Under the pieces are notes generated by a model that saw nothing but the letters and a program-made list of their open reading frames with translations, was not told where the DNA came from and ran no database searches. This document shows positions 16,725-25,416 of a stretch of DNA of 64,000 bases, piece by piece. Position 1 is the first letter of the stretch. Each line of letters begins with the position of its first letter. The position numbers were made by a program, and so were the translations under genes. This stretch comes from Nostoc sp. UHCC 0926 (GTDB lineage: Bacteria > Cyanobacteriota > Cyanobacteriia > Cyanobacteriales > Nostocaceae), in contig NZ_CP117768.1 in the NCBI RefSeq assembly GCF_028623165.1, positions 4,402,001 to 4,466,000 on the forward strand. The letters are read 5' to 3'.

Positions 16725-17921
16725 CTAAAACTTCCGCAACAGCGATATTGCTTGCCTGTACAAAAACAAATCCGCCTCGTGAACTTCAATTCCTTTTCCA
16801 ATGCGTTGTAACAGCGTTAAAGTCAATTCTCCACCCAAGTGTTCGCGGAACTCGCTTAAACCCCGGAACAGACAATCAGGATGTTCCAGTTGTGATAACT
16901 TCTCATCCATTTCTGGCACATACAACGTGAAACCCAACGCCAACAAAGTATTTAATATCCGTTGCCATTCTGAACAATCCAGCAGTCCTAAAAGATAAGA
17001 ATAGGTACTATCCAAAGCAATACCGATCGCAACTGCTTCGCCATGACGCAAGCGATAATTTGTCAAATGCTCCAGTTTATGAGCCGCCCAATGTCCAAAA
17101 TCGAGGGGACGAGAGGAACCCATTTCAAAAGGATCGCCGCTATTGGCAATATGTTCTAGATGTAACTGAGCGCAACGATAGATGATCTCTTGCATAGTGT
17201 CCATGTCTCGCTGCACAAGGGCTGCGGTGTGGAAATGGATAAAATGAAAAAAGTTAGCATCCTTAATCAGCGCCACTTTGATTGCTTCTGCGATTCCAGA
17301 ACGCCAATCGCGATCGTCTAGGGTTGTCAAAAAGGCAGAATCATTTATAACTGCATAAGGTGGTGCAAATGTGCCCAGAAAGTTCTTTTTACCAAAGGCA
17401 TTGATGCCGTTCTTGACTCCAACCCCGGAATCATTTTGCGCTAACACCGTTGTCGGAATGCGAATGACGCGAATTCCCCGGTGAGCAGTTGCAGCAGCAT
17501 ATCCTACCAAATCCAACACAGCCCCACCCCCGATCGCTAATATGTAGGAGTGGCGACACAATCCGGCTGCTTCAATCTGTTGGTGGATTTGCTCTAGCAA
17601 AGTGGGATCATTTTTGGCAGCTTCTCCTCCCGTAATTATCATCGGTTGGGCTGCGATCGCTAGCACCTCTGCATAAAACTTGGTATACGCTACTAATTGC
17701 TTAACCAATTCAGGTTGATACTGCAATATTCCTGCGTCTACCACTGCAACTACTTTCTTGGGCTTTGTCTCCCCATCCGCTGTAATCACTTGCGCTAGCG
17801 TCGGGTTTTTCAACTCAAATAAATTTTGGGTGAAGTAAACCTCGTAGTTGAAAGTAACCGAAACACGTTGATGAATTGGTTGCAGATTGAATCTACTTTT
17901 TTGCTTGATCTCAACTACCAT
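16725..17921 (-). CDS. aroB: 3-dehydroquinate synthase family protein (divergent AroB)
   Basis: 398 residues of the sugar-phosphate cyclase superfamily. The NAD-binding area has ITGGEAAKND and AIGGGAVLDLVGYAAATAHRG; IRIPTTVLAQNDSGVGVKNGIN is the substrate/NAD loop. The metal region reads SRPLDFGHWAAHKLE, keeping both His of the usual LNxGHTxGHA but with Trp after the first. This variant looks like the EboD-type relatives rather than housekeeping AroB. The gene is called aroB in scytonemin loci and would supply shikimate precursor, but exact product identity is not certain. Its ATG at 17921 overlaps the dsbA-like stop by 7 bp (ATATGGTAG), implying translational coupling. Confidence 0.85.
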   Translation of the reverse strand: MVVEIKQKSRFNLQPIHQRVSVTFNYEVYFTQNLFELKNPTLAQVITADGETKPKKVVAVVDAGILQYQPELVKQLVAYTKFYAEVLAIAAQPMIITGGEAAKNDPTLLEQIHQQIEAAGLCRHSYILAIGGGAVLDLVGYAAATAHRGIRVIRIPTTVLAQNDSGVGVKNGINAFGKKNFLGTFAPPYAVINDSAFLTTLDDRDWRSGIAEAIKVALIKDANFFHFIHFHTAALVQRDMDTMQEIIYRCAQLHLEHIANSGDPFEMGSSRPLDFGHWAAHKLEHLTNYRLRHGEAVAIGIALDSTYSYLLGLLDCSEWQRILNTLLALGFTLYVPEMDEKLSQLEHPDCLFRGLSEFREHLGGELTLTLLQRIGKGIEVHEADLFLYRQAISLLRKF

Positions 17922-18562
17922 ATTTTTGCTGATCTATCTATAAGTGCGGCACGATTCAAAGCTTGAAGGAACATTTCTACCGAGTGAGAACCATTTATCT
18001 TGACTTTATTATTGATGATGAAGAACGGTACACTGTTGATGCCATTCGGCCGAGCAAATGTTGATTCAGCCACAAAGGCTTTAACCGCAGCATCATCATT
18101 TAATTGCAGCCATAATTCCCTAGAATCCATTTTGTAAGCGGTACCTATGGCAACAAGAACGTCAATATCTCCGATGTTCAAACCGTTTTCAAAGTAAGCT
18201 TTATAAATGGCTTCTACGACATCATTTTTTACGTCTACTGGTGCGAGTGCAATCAGTTTGTGAGAAAGCTTAGTATTGACAGCCAAACGAATTTTGTCAA
18301 AATGTAGCTTGACTCCAGCTGCCTCACCTGCGCGTCGTGTAGAATCAAACAGAAGTTGCAGTTCTTCTGCTTTGATACCTTTTCTATTTCGCATAAAGCT
18401 GTAAAATTCGTACCCGTCAGCAGGAACGGCATTGTCGAGAATAAAGGGATGCCAGCGGATATCTACTTCTTTTTCTTGCCATTGTGCCAGTGCATCAAAC
18501 AGATTCTTTTTTCCAATTCTGCACCAGGGACAAACAGGATCGTGAAAGATGTCTATCAGCAT
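17915..18562 (-). CDS. dsbA: DsbA/FrnE-family thiol oxidoreductase
   Basis: 215 residues. A thioredoxin-fold active site CPWC is at residues 11-14 (FHDPVCPWCRIGKK), with a helical insertion (about 60-150) and the cis-Pro segment INSVPFFIINN near residues 178-188. No signal peptide, so it is probably cytoplasmic like FrnE or 2-hydroxychromene isomerase relatives. This gene position is called dsbA in scytonemin clusters. Whether it acts on protein disulfides or on a small molecule is open. Overlaps aroB by 7 bp, and lies 12 nt after tyrA. Confidence 0.85.
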   Translation of the reverse strand: MLIDIFHDPVCPWCRIGKKNLFDALAQWQEKEVDIRWHPFILDNAVPADGYEFYSFMRNRKGIKAEELQLLFDSTRRAGEAAGVKLHFDKIRLAVNTKLSHKLIALAPVDVKNDVVEAIYKAYFENGLNIGDIDVLVAIGTAYKMDSRELWLQLNDDAAVKAFVAESTFARPNGINSVPFFIINNKVKINGSHSVEMFLQALNRAALIDRSAKIW

Positions 18563-18574
18563 ATTTTTTGTTCC

Positions 18575-19675
18575 TCAAATGCTAATATTTGTGTGTATCT
18601 GTGGTTTAAAATCTGGTTGTAGAGACGTTTTAGCCGTTGTATTTAAAGGCTGTAGCAAAGTGTTATTTTTCTTTTCAAAAAAGCTTTGAGTATTTTCAAA
18701 TTCTTGAATTAATGTGTCTCTATCTTTCCTCAACACCAGTTTCGCTAAACGGCTGTAAGTATTCGCTAAAGACCTAATTGCATCACACCTCTCTTCTGTA
18801 GCTAACATAATATCAATACATAAGTGAGGATTTTGAGAAAACAAACGTTTAACAATGTCAATTTCTTGACGGTAGTTAGGAGTTGACATTGTTAGACTTT
18901 GCTCTATGTCAACTCTTGTTTGTGCTAAGAAAACACCAAGACTAAATCTACAGAAATGCTGCGTTGCTTGAATAATCACCATCATTTGATCATGTTCTTC
19001 AGGTGTGCAAACAATCAACTCCCCACCTTGACTTTTAAGAAAATCTAATAACCATTGAAATGAATCATCGTTTCGACCTGGACACACTACCACTTTTTGT
19101 CCTAAAAACGATTTTACATTTGGCCCAAACATTGGATGTAAACCCATGACTGGGCCTGAATGGTGTTCGAGCATTGCCTGAGTTGGCTGAGTCTTTACAC
19201 TCGTGATGTCACATAAAGCTGTATTTGGGGCAAGGTATTTAGCTGCACGCTTGATAACATCAACTATAAATTCAATAGGAACGCTTACTAATACTAATTC
19301 TGCCTGACTTAACAGTTTATCTGCATACTCCCAATCTTCATGTTCGAGAATACTAACATTGTGACCTACTTGCTGAAGCTGCTCTTTAAATAATCTTCCC
19401 ATCCTGCCACATCCACCGATGATGGTAATTTTTCGGGCGCTGAGATGATTTATTGCAGATTTAGGAATTAGAGTGGCATGACAACTATTTACTACACTTG
19501 CCCAAACAGACTCAGGAATACCAGCTTCAGCAAGTAGGGGAGCCACACTAGCCAGTTGTTCATCTAAAGAAGGAAATTCTGATGCTGCTAATAATGATAG
19601 GCGATCGCTCAGTAAGGCGATCAAGCTTTGGTCAGTTTTTTTAAGCTGATCTGAATAAGAGGATTTCAAAGGCAT
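18575..19675 (-). CDS. tyrA: Prephenate dehydrogenase with vestigial chorismate mutase domain
   Basis: 366 residues from ATG at 19675, preceded by AAAGGA; a TTG 15 nt earlier would add five residues and is less likely. The main part (about 85-330) is TyrA: KITIIGGCGRMGRLF, VLVSVPIEF, LCDITSVKTQP, MGLHPMFGP. The N-terminal 80 residues align with the chorismate mutase of enterobacterial TyrA (DQLKKTDQSLIALLSDRLSL), but the catalytic Arg of LRDQID and the later Lys are absent, so mutase activity is unlikely. It yields p-hydroxyphenylpyruvate, the second substrate for ScyA. Confidence 0.9.
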   Translation of the reverse strand: MPLKSSYSDQLKKTDQSLIALLSDRLSLLAASEFPSLDEQLASVAPLLAEAGIPESVWASVVNSCHATLIPKSAINHLSARKITIIGGCGRMGRLFKEQLQQVGHNVSILEHEDWEYADKLLSQAELVLVSVPIEFIVDVIKRAAKYLAPNTALCDITSVKTQPTQAMLEHHSGPVMGLHPMFGPNVKSFLGQKVVVCPGRNDDSFQWLLDFLKSQGGELIVCTPEEHDQMMVIIQATQHFCRFSLGVFLAQTRVDIEQSLTMSTPNYRQEIDIVKRLFSQNPHLCIDIMLATEERCDAIRSLANTYSRLAKLVLRKDRDTLIQEFENTQSFFEKKNNTLLQPLNTTAKTSLQPDFKPQIHTNISI

Positions 19676-19693
19676 TTTTCCTTTCCCCAATTT

Positions 19694-20983
19694 TCAAATA
19701 TCAACAAGTGATTCTTTAGAACTCATTTCGGGCAACATATCCAAAGTTGTTGCTCCTTTGGCAATCACATCAGAAAATAACTCTTCATACCGATCTAATG
19801 CTTGCTCAAAGGAATAGTTTTCTACCGCAAACTTTCTTCCTCTACGCCCTAATTGCACTGCTAATTCCGGCTGATTATATAAATCCAATACCGCCGCAGC
19901 CAAAGCATCTGCTGACTCTGGCTCAACGATAATGCCACCGTCACTTTCTCGGATAGCTTTGGCAGCAGTCCCAGTGGCGGGAACTGAAGCCACAATTGGG
20001 CGACCACTGGCTAACAGCAGTGGTATTTTAGAGGGCATATTGAAGGAAATCACATTGCGCTTTTGCACAATCAACCCGACATCTGTGGCTGCTAACATTT
20101 GTGGTAGTTTTTCTCGCGGTTGCAATGGTAAAAGCAAAACGTTATCTGCCCCACAAGCAAAACAATGTTTTTGCAACCTTTCCAGAGCTTGGGATTCGCC
20201 AGCTATGACAAAAACAATTTCTTTTAGATGACGCAAGTGAGATGCTGCTTCTATTACTGTTTCCAAACCTTGCGTCAGAGCAATATTACCTGAGTAAAGT
20301 ACTACAAATTTACCATCGAGTTGATGAGTAGCTCTCCAAGAATTTTTCTCCTTCGGTAAAGGGCGGATAAAATTTAGATTTACCCAATTGGGAATGCAGG
20401 CAATTTTATTAGCAGGTACACCTTTATTTATTAAATTATCTACAAAGCCATCGGCAATCACGCTAACGGTATGTGCAGTTCGGTAGGCAAATTTTTCTAG
20501 CGCTTCCAATGCGAGAATCATCAACTTATTTTTAATTAACCCAACACGCACGGCAGCTTCTGGGAGGATATCTTGCACATTCAACACTACTGGGCAGTTA
20601 TATAACCAACCTATTAAGGTTGCAGGTAAGCAAACTAATAGCGGCGGGACTGTTGAGAGAATTACATCAGGTCGTTCGCCCTTGAGCGCTTGTGGCAAAC
20701 TCGTAAAGACAAAGCTCAACTCTAGGAGTAGCCGATCTACAAGGTTGGGTTTAGACTTAATCCGCAGGTAACTACGCTGAATATTGACACCATTTTTCTG
20801 TTCAGTAACGTATAACTTACCCTGATACCCATCGTAAATCTGACGCTGAGGATAGTTAGGCATACCTGTGATTACCCGTACTTGGTGCCCTCGCTTCACC
20901 AGCCCTTCTGCTAGTTCAGTCATCAAAGGTGCAATACCAATTGGTTCTGGATGATAGTTATATGAATAAATCAGAATGTGCAT
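19694..20983 (-). CDS. GT4-type glycosyltransferase (WcaI-like)
   Basis: 429 residues. The N-terminal GT-B half has HILIYSYNYHPEPIGIAP and VRVITGMPNYPQ; the C-terminal half has VVLYSGNIALTQGLETVIEA, AGESQALERL, the nucleotide-sugar region FNMPSKIPLLLASGRPIVA and a terminal Glu-rich DGGIIVEPESADALAAAV. Homologues occupy this place in scytonemin clusters (NpR1270, as I recall). Some scytonemin forms are glycosylated, but its need for pigment synthesis is unproven. It lies 18 nt upstream of tyrA and 200 nt downstream of scyF. Confidence 0.88.
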   Translation of the reverse strand: MHILIYSYNYHPEPIGIAPLMTELAEGLVKRGHQVRVITGMPNYPQRQIYDGYQGKLYVTEQKNGVNIQRSYLRIKSKPNLVDRLLLELSFVFTSLPQALKGERPDVILSTVPPLLVCLPATLIGWLYNCPVVLNVQDILPEAAVRVGLIKNKLMILALEALEKFAYRTAHTVSVIADGFVDNLINKGVPANKIACIPNWVNLNFIRPLPKEKNSWRATHQLDGKFVVLYSGNIALTQGLETVIEAASHLRHLKEIVFVIAGESQALERLQKHCFACGADNVLLLPLQPREKLPQMLAATDVGLIVQKRNVISFNMPSKIPLLLASGRPIVASVPATGTAAKAIRESDGGIIVEPESADALAAAVLDLYNQPELAVQLGRRGRKFAVENYSFEQALDRYEELFSDVIAKGATTLDMLPEMSSKESLVDI

Positions 20984-21079
20984 GAGCTGTTAATGTCCTG
21001 GAAGCACCTTGATAATGTTGGCTTTGTTGTGTTACCCAGTTTTATATCTCCCTTGTTTTGAAAATTTCTTAGGGGAGCC

Positions 21080-21169
21080 AGTAGGGTGTGTTACCGCAAA
21101 GCGTAACGCACCAAAATTATTGAGATGGTGCGTTATACCCTTGGCTAACCCACCCTACGAAACTGTTAC
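21080..21169. repeat. GTAGGGTGTGTTA-type palindromic repeat
   Basis: AGTAGGGTGTGTTACCGC at the left faces GGCTAACCCACCCTAC at the right, an imperfect inverted repeat. Related copies are at 49942-50018 and 50877-50907. It fills the scyF-glycosyltransferase spacer. Confidence 0.7.
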
Positions 21170-21183
21170 TCAAGCATCAAAAC

Positions 21184-22380
21184 TCAGCACTGTTTTTGCA
21201 GTTCCTTCTCTAAACTGAAGACTGGCTTTTGTTGCCCACGTTTCTTCAATGTAACGGTAGCAGCCCCAAATCCAAGTAATGCTAAACCCAATATCGAACT
21301 AGATTCAGGTACTTGAGTTCTGCCCTCTACATTTAACACTTGGACGCGACCTTGGAAGAAATCGCCCACATAAAGCTTGCCATCTTTGTAGCTTGTGCCA
21401 CCCGTCCAGTTAAATTTGCCTGGAGTGAGGTCGAGGGGATTGCCAAATGGGGGGTCAGTTAATCCTGGAGGCGGGACTGGTTTACCTGATGCATCTAGGG
21501 CTGGTTGACCGTAAGAAGTCAAGAATTTACCGTTTTTATCAAATACCTGAACGCGGCTGTTGATAGAATCAGCTACATAAACATTCTCTTGGTCGTCCAC
21601 TTCGATGCCAATTGGCTGAAGAAGCTGTCCAGGTCCGCTACCTGCTGAACCAAATGTGTACAGAGGTTTACCATTTGGATCGAGTACTTGAACGCGGTTG
21701 TTATACTGGTCAGCTAGAAAGATATTTCCACTGACTGGGGAAATTCTTATACCTGCTACACCTTGAGTTTCTCCAAGTGCAGTGCCCACCTTGCCACCAA
21801 TGACACCAATTTGCTTTCCGTCAGGTGTGAATTTCAGGATTCTTTCGCCGTTAAAATCACCAGCGTACACGTTGCCAGCTTTGTCAAATGTCACACCAGA
21901 TGGTCCAAAGAAAATCCTACCTGGTATGAGACCGGTAAATTCTCCATTTGCAAAGGATCTAATAAATTTACCCTGAGAATCGAATTGATTGATGCGGTTG
22001 TTGTAAACATCACCTGCATACAAATCCCCTGTTACGGGATTAAAGTCTACAGTTGTTGGCTCGTCAAACTGTCCGGGTCCTGTGCCACCGGAGCCAATTG
22101 CTCCAATATACTGACCGCTGGGACTAAATTTTTCAATTTTGTCACCGAGGTTGTAGTTAGGAGTACCATCCGGGTTAACACCGCGTCCGTTAGATATAAG
22201 GGTATTCCCTTGGCTATCCACCGTTATGCCTTGGGGAACAAAGAGTTGCCCAGGGCCGAAGCCTGGTTCGCCGATACTTCTGTCGAAAGTTAATGTTACA
22301 GCCTTGGCTTGGGCTGCTGTTGCCAACACCAAGAATCCAGTACCGAGAATGCCGATTGACAAATTTTTGACTAAACCCAT
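21184..22380 (-). CDS. scyF: ScyF: exported NHL-repeat protein with PEP-CTERM-like tail
   Basis: 398 residues. A signal peptide spans 1-27 (LSIGILGTGFLVLATAAQAKA). Five or six NHL repeats follow (motifs FVPQGITVDSQGNTLI, FDEPTTVDFNPVTGDLYAGD, GVTFDKAGNVYAGD, LLQPIGIEVDDQENVYVAD), forming a beta-propeller. The C-terminus is VPESSSILGLALLGFGAATV then KKRGQQ, a degenerate PEP-CTERM signal (VPES for VPEP). Likely periplasmic. ScyF is a conserved scytonemin cluster protein whose biochemical role is not established. It is the last of the scyA-F run. Confidence 0.92.
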   Translation of the reverse strand: MGLVKNLSIGILGTGFLVLATAAQAKAVTLTFDRSIGEPGFGPGQLFVPQGITVDSQGNTLISNGRGVNPDGTPNYNLGDKIEKFSPSGQYIGAIGSGGTGPGQFDEPTTVDFNPVTGDLYAGDVYNNRINQFDSQGKFIRSFANGEFTGLIPGRIFFGPSGVTFDKAGNVYAGDFNGERILKFTPDGKQIGVIGGKVGTALGETQGVAGIRISPVSGNIFLADQYNNRVQVLDPNGKPLYTFGSAGSGPGQLLQPIGIEVDDQENVYVADSINSRVQVFDKNGKFLTSYGQPALDASGKPVPPPGLTDPPFGNPLDLTPGKFNWTGGTSYKDGKLYVGDFFQGRVQVLNVEGRTQVPESSSILGLALLGFGAATVTLKKRGQQKPVFSLEKELQKQC

Positions 22381-22554
22381 GAGTTTGAAGTCCTGGTTGT
22401 ATGAGTTATACTCTTTCCTAGACTAATTTTGTTCCCAGTCCCAGTTTAGGAACCCTGAAATTTTGGCTGCTGCCTCTTGTTTGAAATGCAACTTTCTGTA
22501 TGAGGCAGCAGCTTATTTTGTAAGCATTTTCTGACAGAGCCAGGGAAAGAGGAA

Positions 22555-23931
22555 TTAGACAGTCTCTGCTTTGGCTAGCAACTCTTCATCCAACTTTTCT
22601 TGGCGTTTGCGCTTGGCGCGAGCAGCAGTTGCGCCTACACCAGCAAGTGCTAATAAGCCAACTATTGAACCAGGTTCGGGGACTACTCGTGTAACAATAC
22701 CATCCACCCGAACAACCTCTCCTCGTCCTTTGCCGACACCCTGATTGGTAATATAAATCTTGCCGTCAGGGCCAATAGTAATTCCATCAGCCGAATCTAG
22801 CCCTTGACCGGCTGCAACGAGTGTTGTGCGAGTGCCATTAGGAGCAACTTCGATCAGAGAACCGGGTAAATCTGTGATGTCACCCCCTAATTGGGACTTG
22901 TCGCTGAACTGTAAAACCAGCAAATTGCCTTTCTTATCAAAGGTTAAGTCTGTGATGTGCGTAAACCCATCTAGAAAAACTTCTGGTTTGAGATCATCGC
23001 CAATGCGGAAAATCCGTGATTTACCTGCTGGATAAGGAAAACCCGTATATTCACCAACGTATAAAGCTCCATCGGGACCAATTGTGCCACCAGTGGGTAC
23101 TGATTGAATTGCTGTTTTTCCTCCTGGAAGCTGTTCTAATAGCCCAGGAGGTAATTTTAATCCTGGTGGTAAGTCGGAGTTACTAATGACGTTTTTAGGA
23201 ATTGCGATCGCCTCAGACTTACTTCCGTCAAGTTTAATTTTGTAAGCAGCGTTCCCGCCCCCGTCAACGACATAAGCATTATCGCCATTAATAGTCAGGT
23301 CATAGGGATTGGTAACTACATCCCCTTTGTCTGGATTTTTGGTGATTTCATTCTTGGCAAAGTCAAAAATACTGTTGAGAGCTCCAGTCTTCAAGTCAAC
23401 TTTGTACAGTTGTGCTAAAAGCGGGCTATTCAGTACTTTATCGGCTGTTGATGGCGGGAAACTACCAAGTTGATTTTGTGGGATAGGGGATTGAGTACCT
23501 AGTTTAAATGTTTCTGGATCACGGTTTCCTGGATAACCAGCATACCCAGTCAGAAGATAAGCATTCCCTTTAGAGTCGAATTCCACGTCTTCAATACCGG
23601 CCCCTTGATTGCCTGTAGGTTGTTCTGCTAGAGACTCAAAGTTATTAAGTAGACGCTGTGTGGTGCCGTTTGGTGAAACTTTGACGAGTGAACTAGTGTT
23701 ACCAGCACAGATAGGCTGAAACAGCGTACTCGGAGATGGTTGGCAATTTCCGTTTCCTCCAATACCTGGTTCTGCTACGTAGAGACTGCCGTCAGGGCCA
23801 AAGCTAACACCCCGTGCATTACTGACTCCATCGACAACTGTCGTTAGCGTTGCAGCTTGTACAGATGGTATTCCACAAATAGCAGCAAAACAAAATGTAA
23901 CAGATGTAAAAGCAAATGACTTGAGTTTCAT
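22555..23931 (-). CDS. scyE: ScyE: exported PEP-CTERM beta-propeller protein
   Basis: 458 residues. Signal peptide 1-26 (KSFAFTSVTFCFAAICGIPSVQA). The body has propeller-type repeats GVSFGPDGSLYVAEPGIGG, IGPDGALYVGEYTGFP and ITIGPDGKIYITNQGVGKG, and is a clear paralogue of the next gene upstream (ScyD). The tail is VVPEPGSIVGLLALAGVGA then RAKRKRQ, a standard PEP-CTERM signal. ATG at 23931 with AAAGG 5 nt upstream. Conserved in scytonemin loci, probably periplasmic, role unknown. Four Cys (CQPS..., PICAG) near the start are unusual for this class. Confidence 0.92.
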   Translation of the reverse strand: MKLKSFAFTSVTFCFAAICGIPSVQAATLTTVVDGVSNARGVSFGPDGSLYVAEPGIGGNGNCQPSPSTLFQPICAGNTSSLVKVSPNGTTQRLLNNFESLAEQPTGNQGAGIEDVEFDSKGNAYLLTGYAGYPGNRDPETFKLGTQSPIPQNQLGSFPPSTADKVLNSPLLAQLYKVDLKTGALNSIFDFAKNEITKNPDKGDVVTNPYDLTINGDNAYVVDGGGNAAYKIKLDGSKSEAIAIPKNVISNSDLPPGLKLPPGLLEQLPGGKTAIQSVPTGGTIGPDGALYVGEYTGFPYPAGKSRIFRIGDDLKPEVFLDGFTHITDLTFDKKGNLLVLQFSDKSQLGGDITDLPGSLIEVAPNGTRTTLVAAGQGLDSADGITIGPDGKIYITNQGVGKGRGEVVRVDGIVTRVVPEPGSIVGLLALAGVGATAARAKRKRQEKLDEELLAKAETV

Positions 23932-24059
23932 ACCTTTGGAGATTGAGAATTAAATAAGTGGAAACTTTTATGGTTTTAAAGACAACGAATCCCAGTCTTT
24001 GAGAAACGCAGAATAGACAATGCCCTTTTTAAGAGGCACTGATATTGGTTTGAAACTCT

Positions 24060-25340
24060 TTACTTGAGCGCCACAACTCTATCTATGAGTGGTTGGGTAG
24101 CTCTCTTCTTGTGCAACAAACCAACGCCCAAAGCCCCGATCGCTAATACACCTAAAGCAGAATCAGGTTCAGGGACAGATTTGGTATTTTCAATTCTCAG
24201 AACTTGTCCAAGTCCTGGGCGATCGCCTCGGTTAGTGACGTATACTGCACCATCAGAACCAATAGTCAGGGCGCTAGGTGACTCTAATCCATTGCCACTT
24301 AGAAGAGTTGTGCGTGTCCCATCAGTAGCTATTTTGATTACAGAACCATCAAAATTACCCTTCCAGGCTGACTGATTGGCGTACTGCAAAGCATATAAAT
24401 TGCCCTCAGGATCAAATTGCAAGTCTGTGAGTTGGGTAAAACCATCGGCATATACTGTTGGTTTTCCATCAGCACCAACTCGATAGATTTTTGCCCCACC
24501 TTCTGGGAAGGGAAAACCAGTAAATTGGCTGACATAATAAGCACCATCAGGGCCTTTTGCCACACTTGAGGGTACTGCTTGAGTTGCAAACTGCGATCGC
24601 ACCGCTTCACCTTGAGATGGCACCTGTGCCGGTTCATTGGATGGAGTGCCAGAGGGTGGAAAGATAGGATTAGTCAATATGTCTTGAGGAAACGCGGTAA
24701 TTGCTTGCAAATTTCTGCCATCAGTGTTAACACTGAGTAAATCATTTGCACCTGCATCAGCTGCAACCAATTTATTGCCATCTATTACCAAACCCAAAGG
24801 ATTGCTATCGACATCACCACCATCGGGATTGTTGGCGAGTTCATAGTTAGCTAAATCAGCAACAGTCGTCCAGGAATTGGTATTAAAATCGGGAGCAATG
24901 ATTTTACCGAGGTCAGTATTACCTAAATTGCGATCGCGAAAGGCTGGATTAGCCCCATACCCAATCAGAACATAAGGTTTACCTGTAGCATCAAATTTGA
25001 TATCACGAGGACCAGCCCCTCCACTACCATCTGGTAATGCTAAGGAAGGGAGTCCTGTAAGTATCCGCTCTGTCTTACCATTCTCAATTTTGGTAACTGC
25101 ACCACTTCTGCCATAACATAAAGAACCCCCTTGACCACTTGGTGGTGGAACACAAGCTCCACTTCCCCCTATTCCCGCCTCTGTAACATAGAGATTACCA
25201 TCAGGGCCAAAGCTCAGACCTCCGGCATTATATAGACCATCGGCGATTACCGAAAATGATGCAGCTGAGGCAGCTTTCATTCCAGAAAAAGTGGCAACAC
25301 AAAAAGTGAGAAAAGTAATAGTAAGTGGTTTCAGTTTCAT
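24060..25340 (-). CDS. scyD: ScyD: exported PEP-CTERM beta-propeller protein
   Basis: 426 residues, same plan as ScyE: signal peptide 1-26, GLSFGPDGNLYVTEAGIGG with a Cys pair (ACVPPP, LCYGR), VAKGPDGAYYVSQFTGFP, ALTIGSDGAVYVTNRG, and the C-terminal SVPEPDSALGVLAIGALGVG then HKKR. ScyD and ScyE arose by tandem duplication; the motifs around the first and last blades are almost the same. Periplasmic by signal, function not established. It follows scyC after 76 nt. Confidence 0.92.
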   Translation of the reverse strand: MKLKPLTITFLTFCVATFSGMKAASAASFSVIADGLYNAGGLSFGPDGNLYVTEAGIGGSGACVPPPSGQGGSLCYGRSGAVTKIENGKTERILTGLPSLALPDGSGGAGPRDIKFDATGKPYVLIGYGANPAFRDRNLGNTDLGKIIAPDFNTNSWTTVADLANYELANNPDGGDVDSNPLGLVIDGNKLVAADAGANDLLSVNTDGRNLQAITAFPQDILTNPIFPPSGTPSNEPAQVPSQGEAVRSQFATQAVPSSVAKGPDGAYYVSQFTGFPFPEGGAKIYRVGADGKPTVYADGFTQLTDLQFDPEGNLYALQYANQSAWKGNFDGSVIKIATDGTRTTLLSGNGLESPSALTIGSDGAVYVTNRGDRPGLGQVLRIENTKSVPEPDSALGVLAIGALGVGLLHKKRATQPLIDRVVALK

Positions 25341-25416
25341 GTGTTGCAGCTTTAAGTAAAATCGTGGGAAATTCAGGGGTAAATTTTAAACGCAGAGGGA
25401 AGCACAGAGGTTTTAA

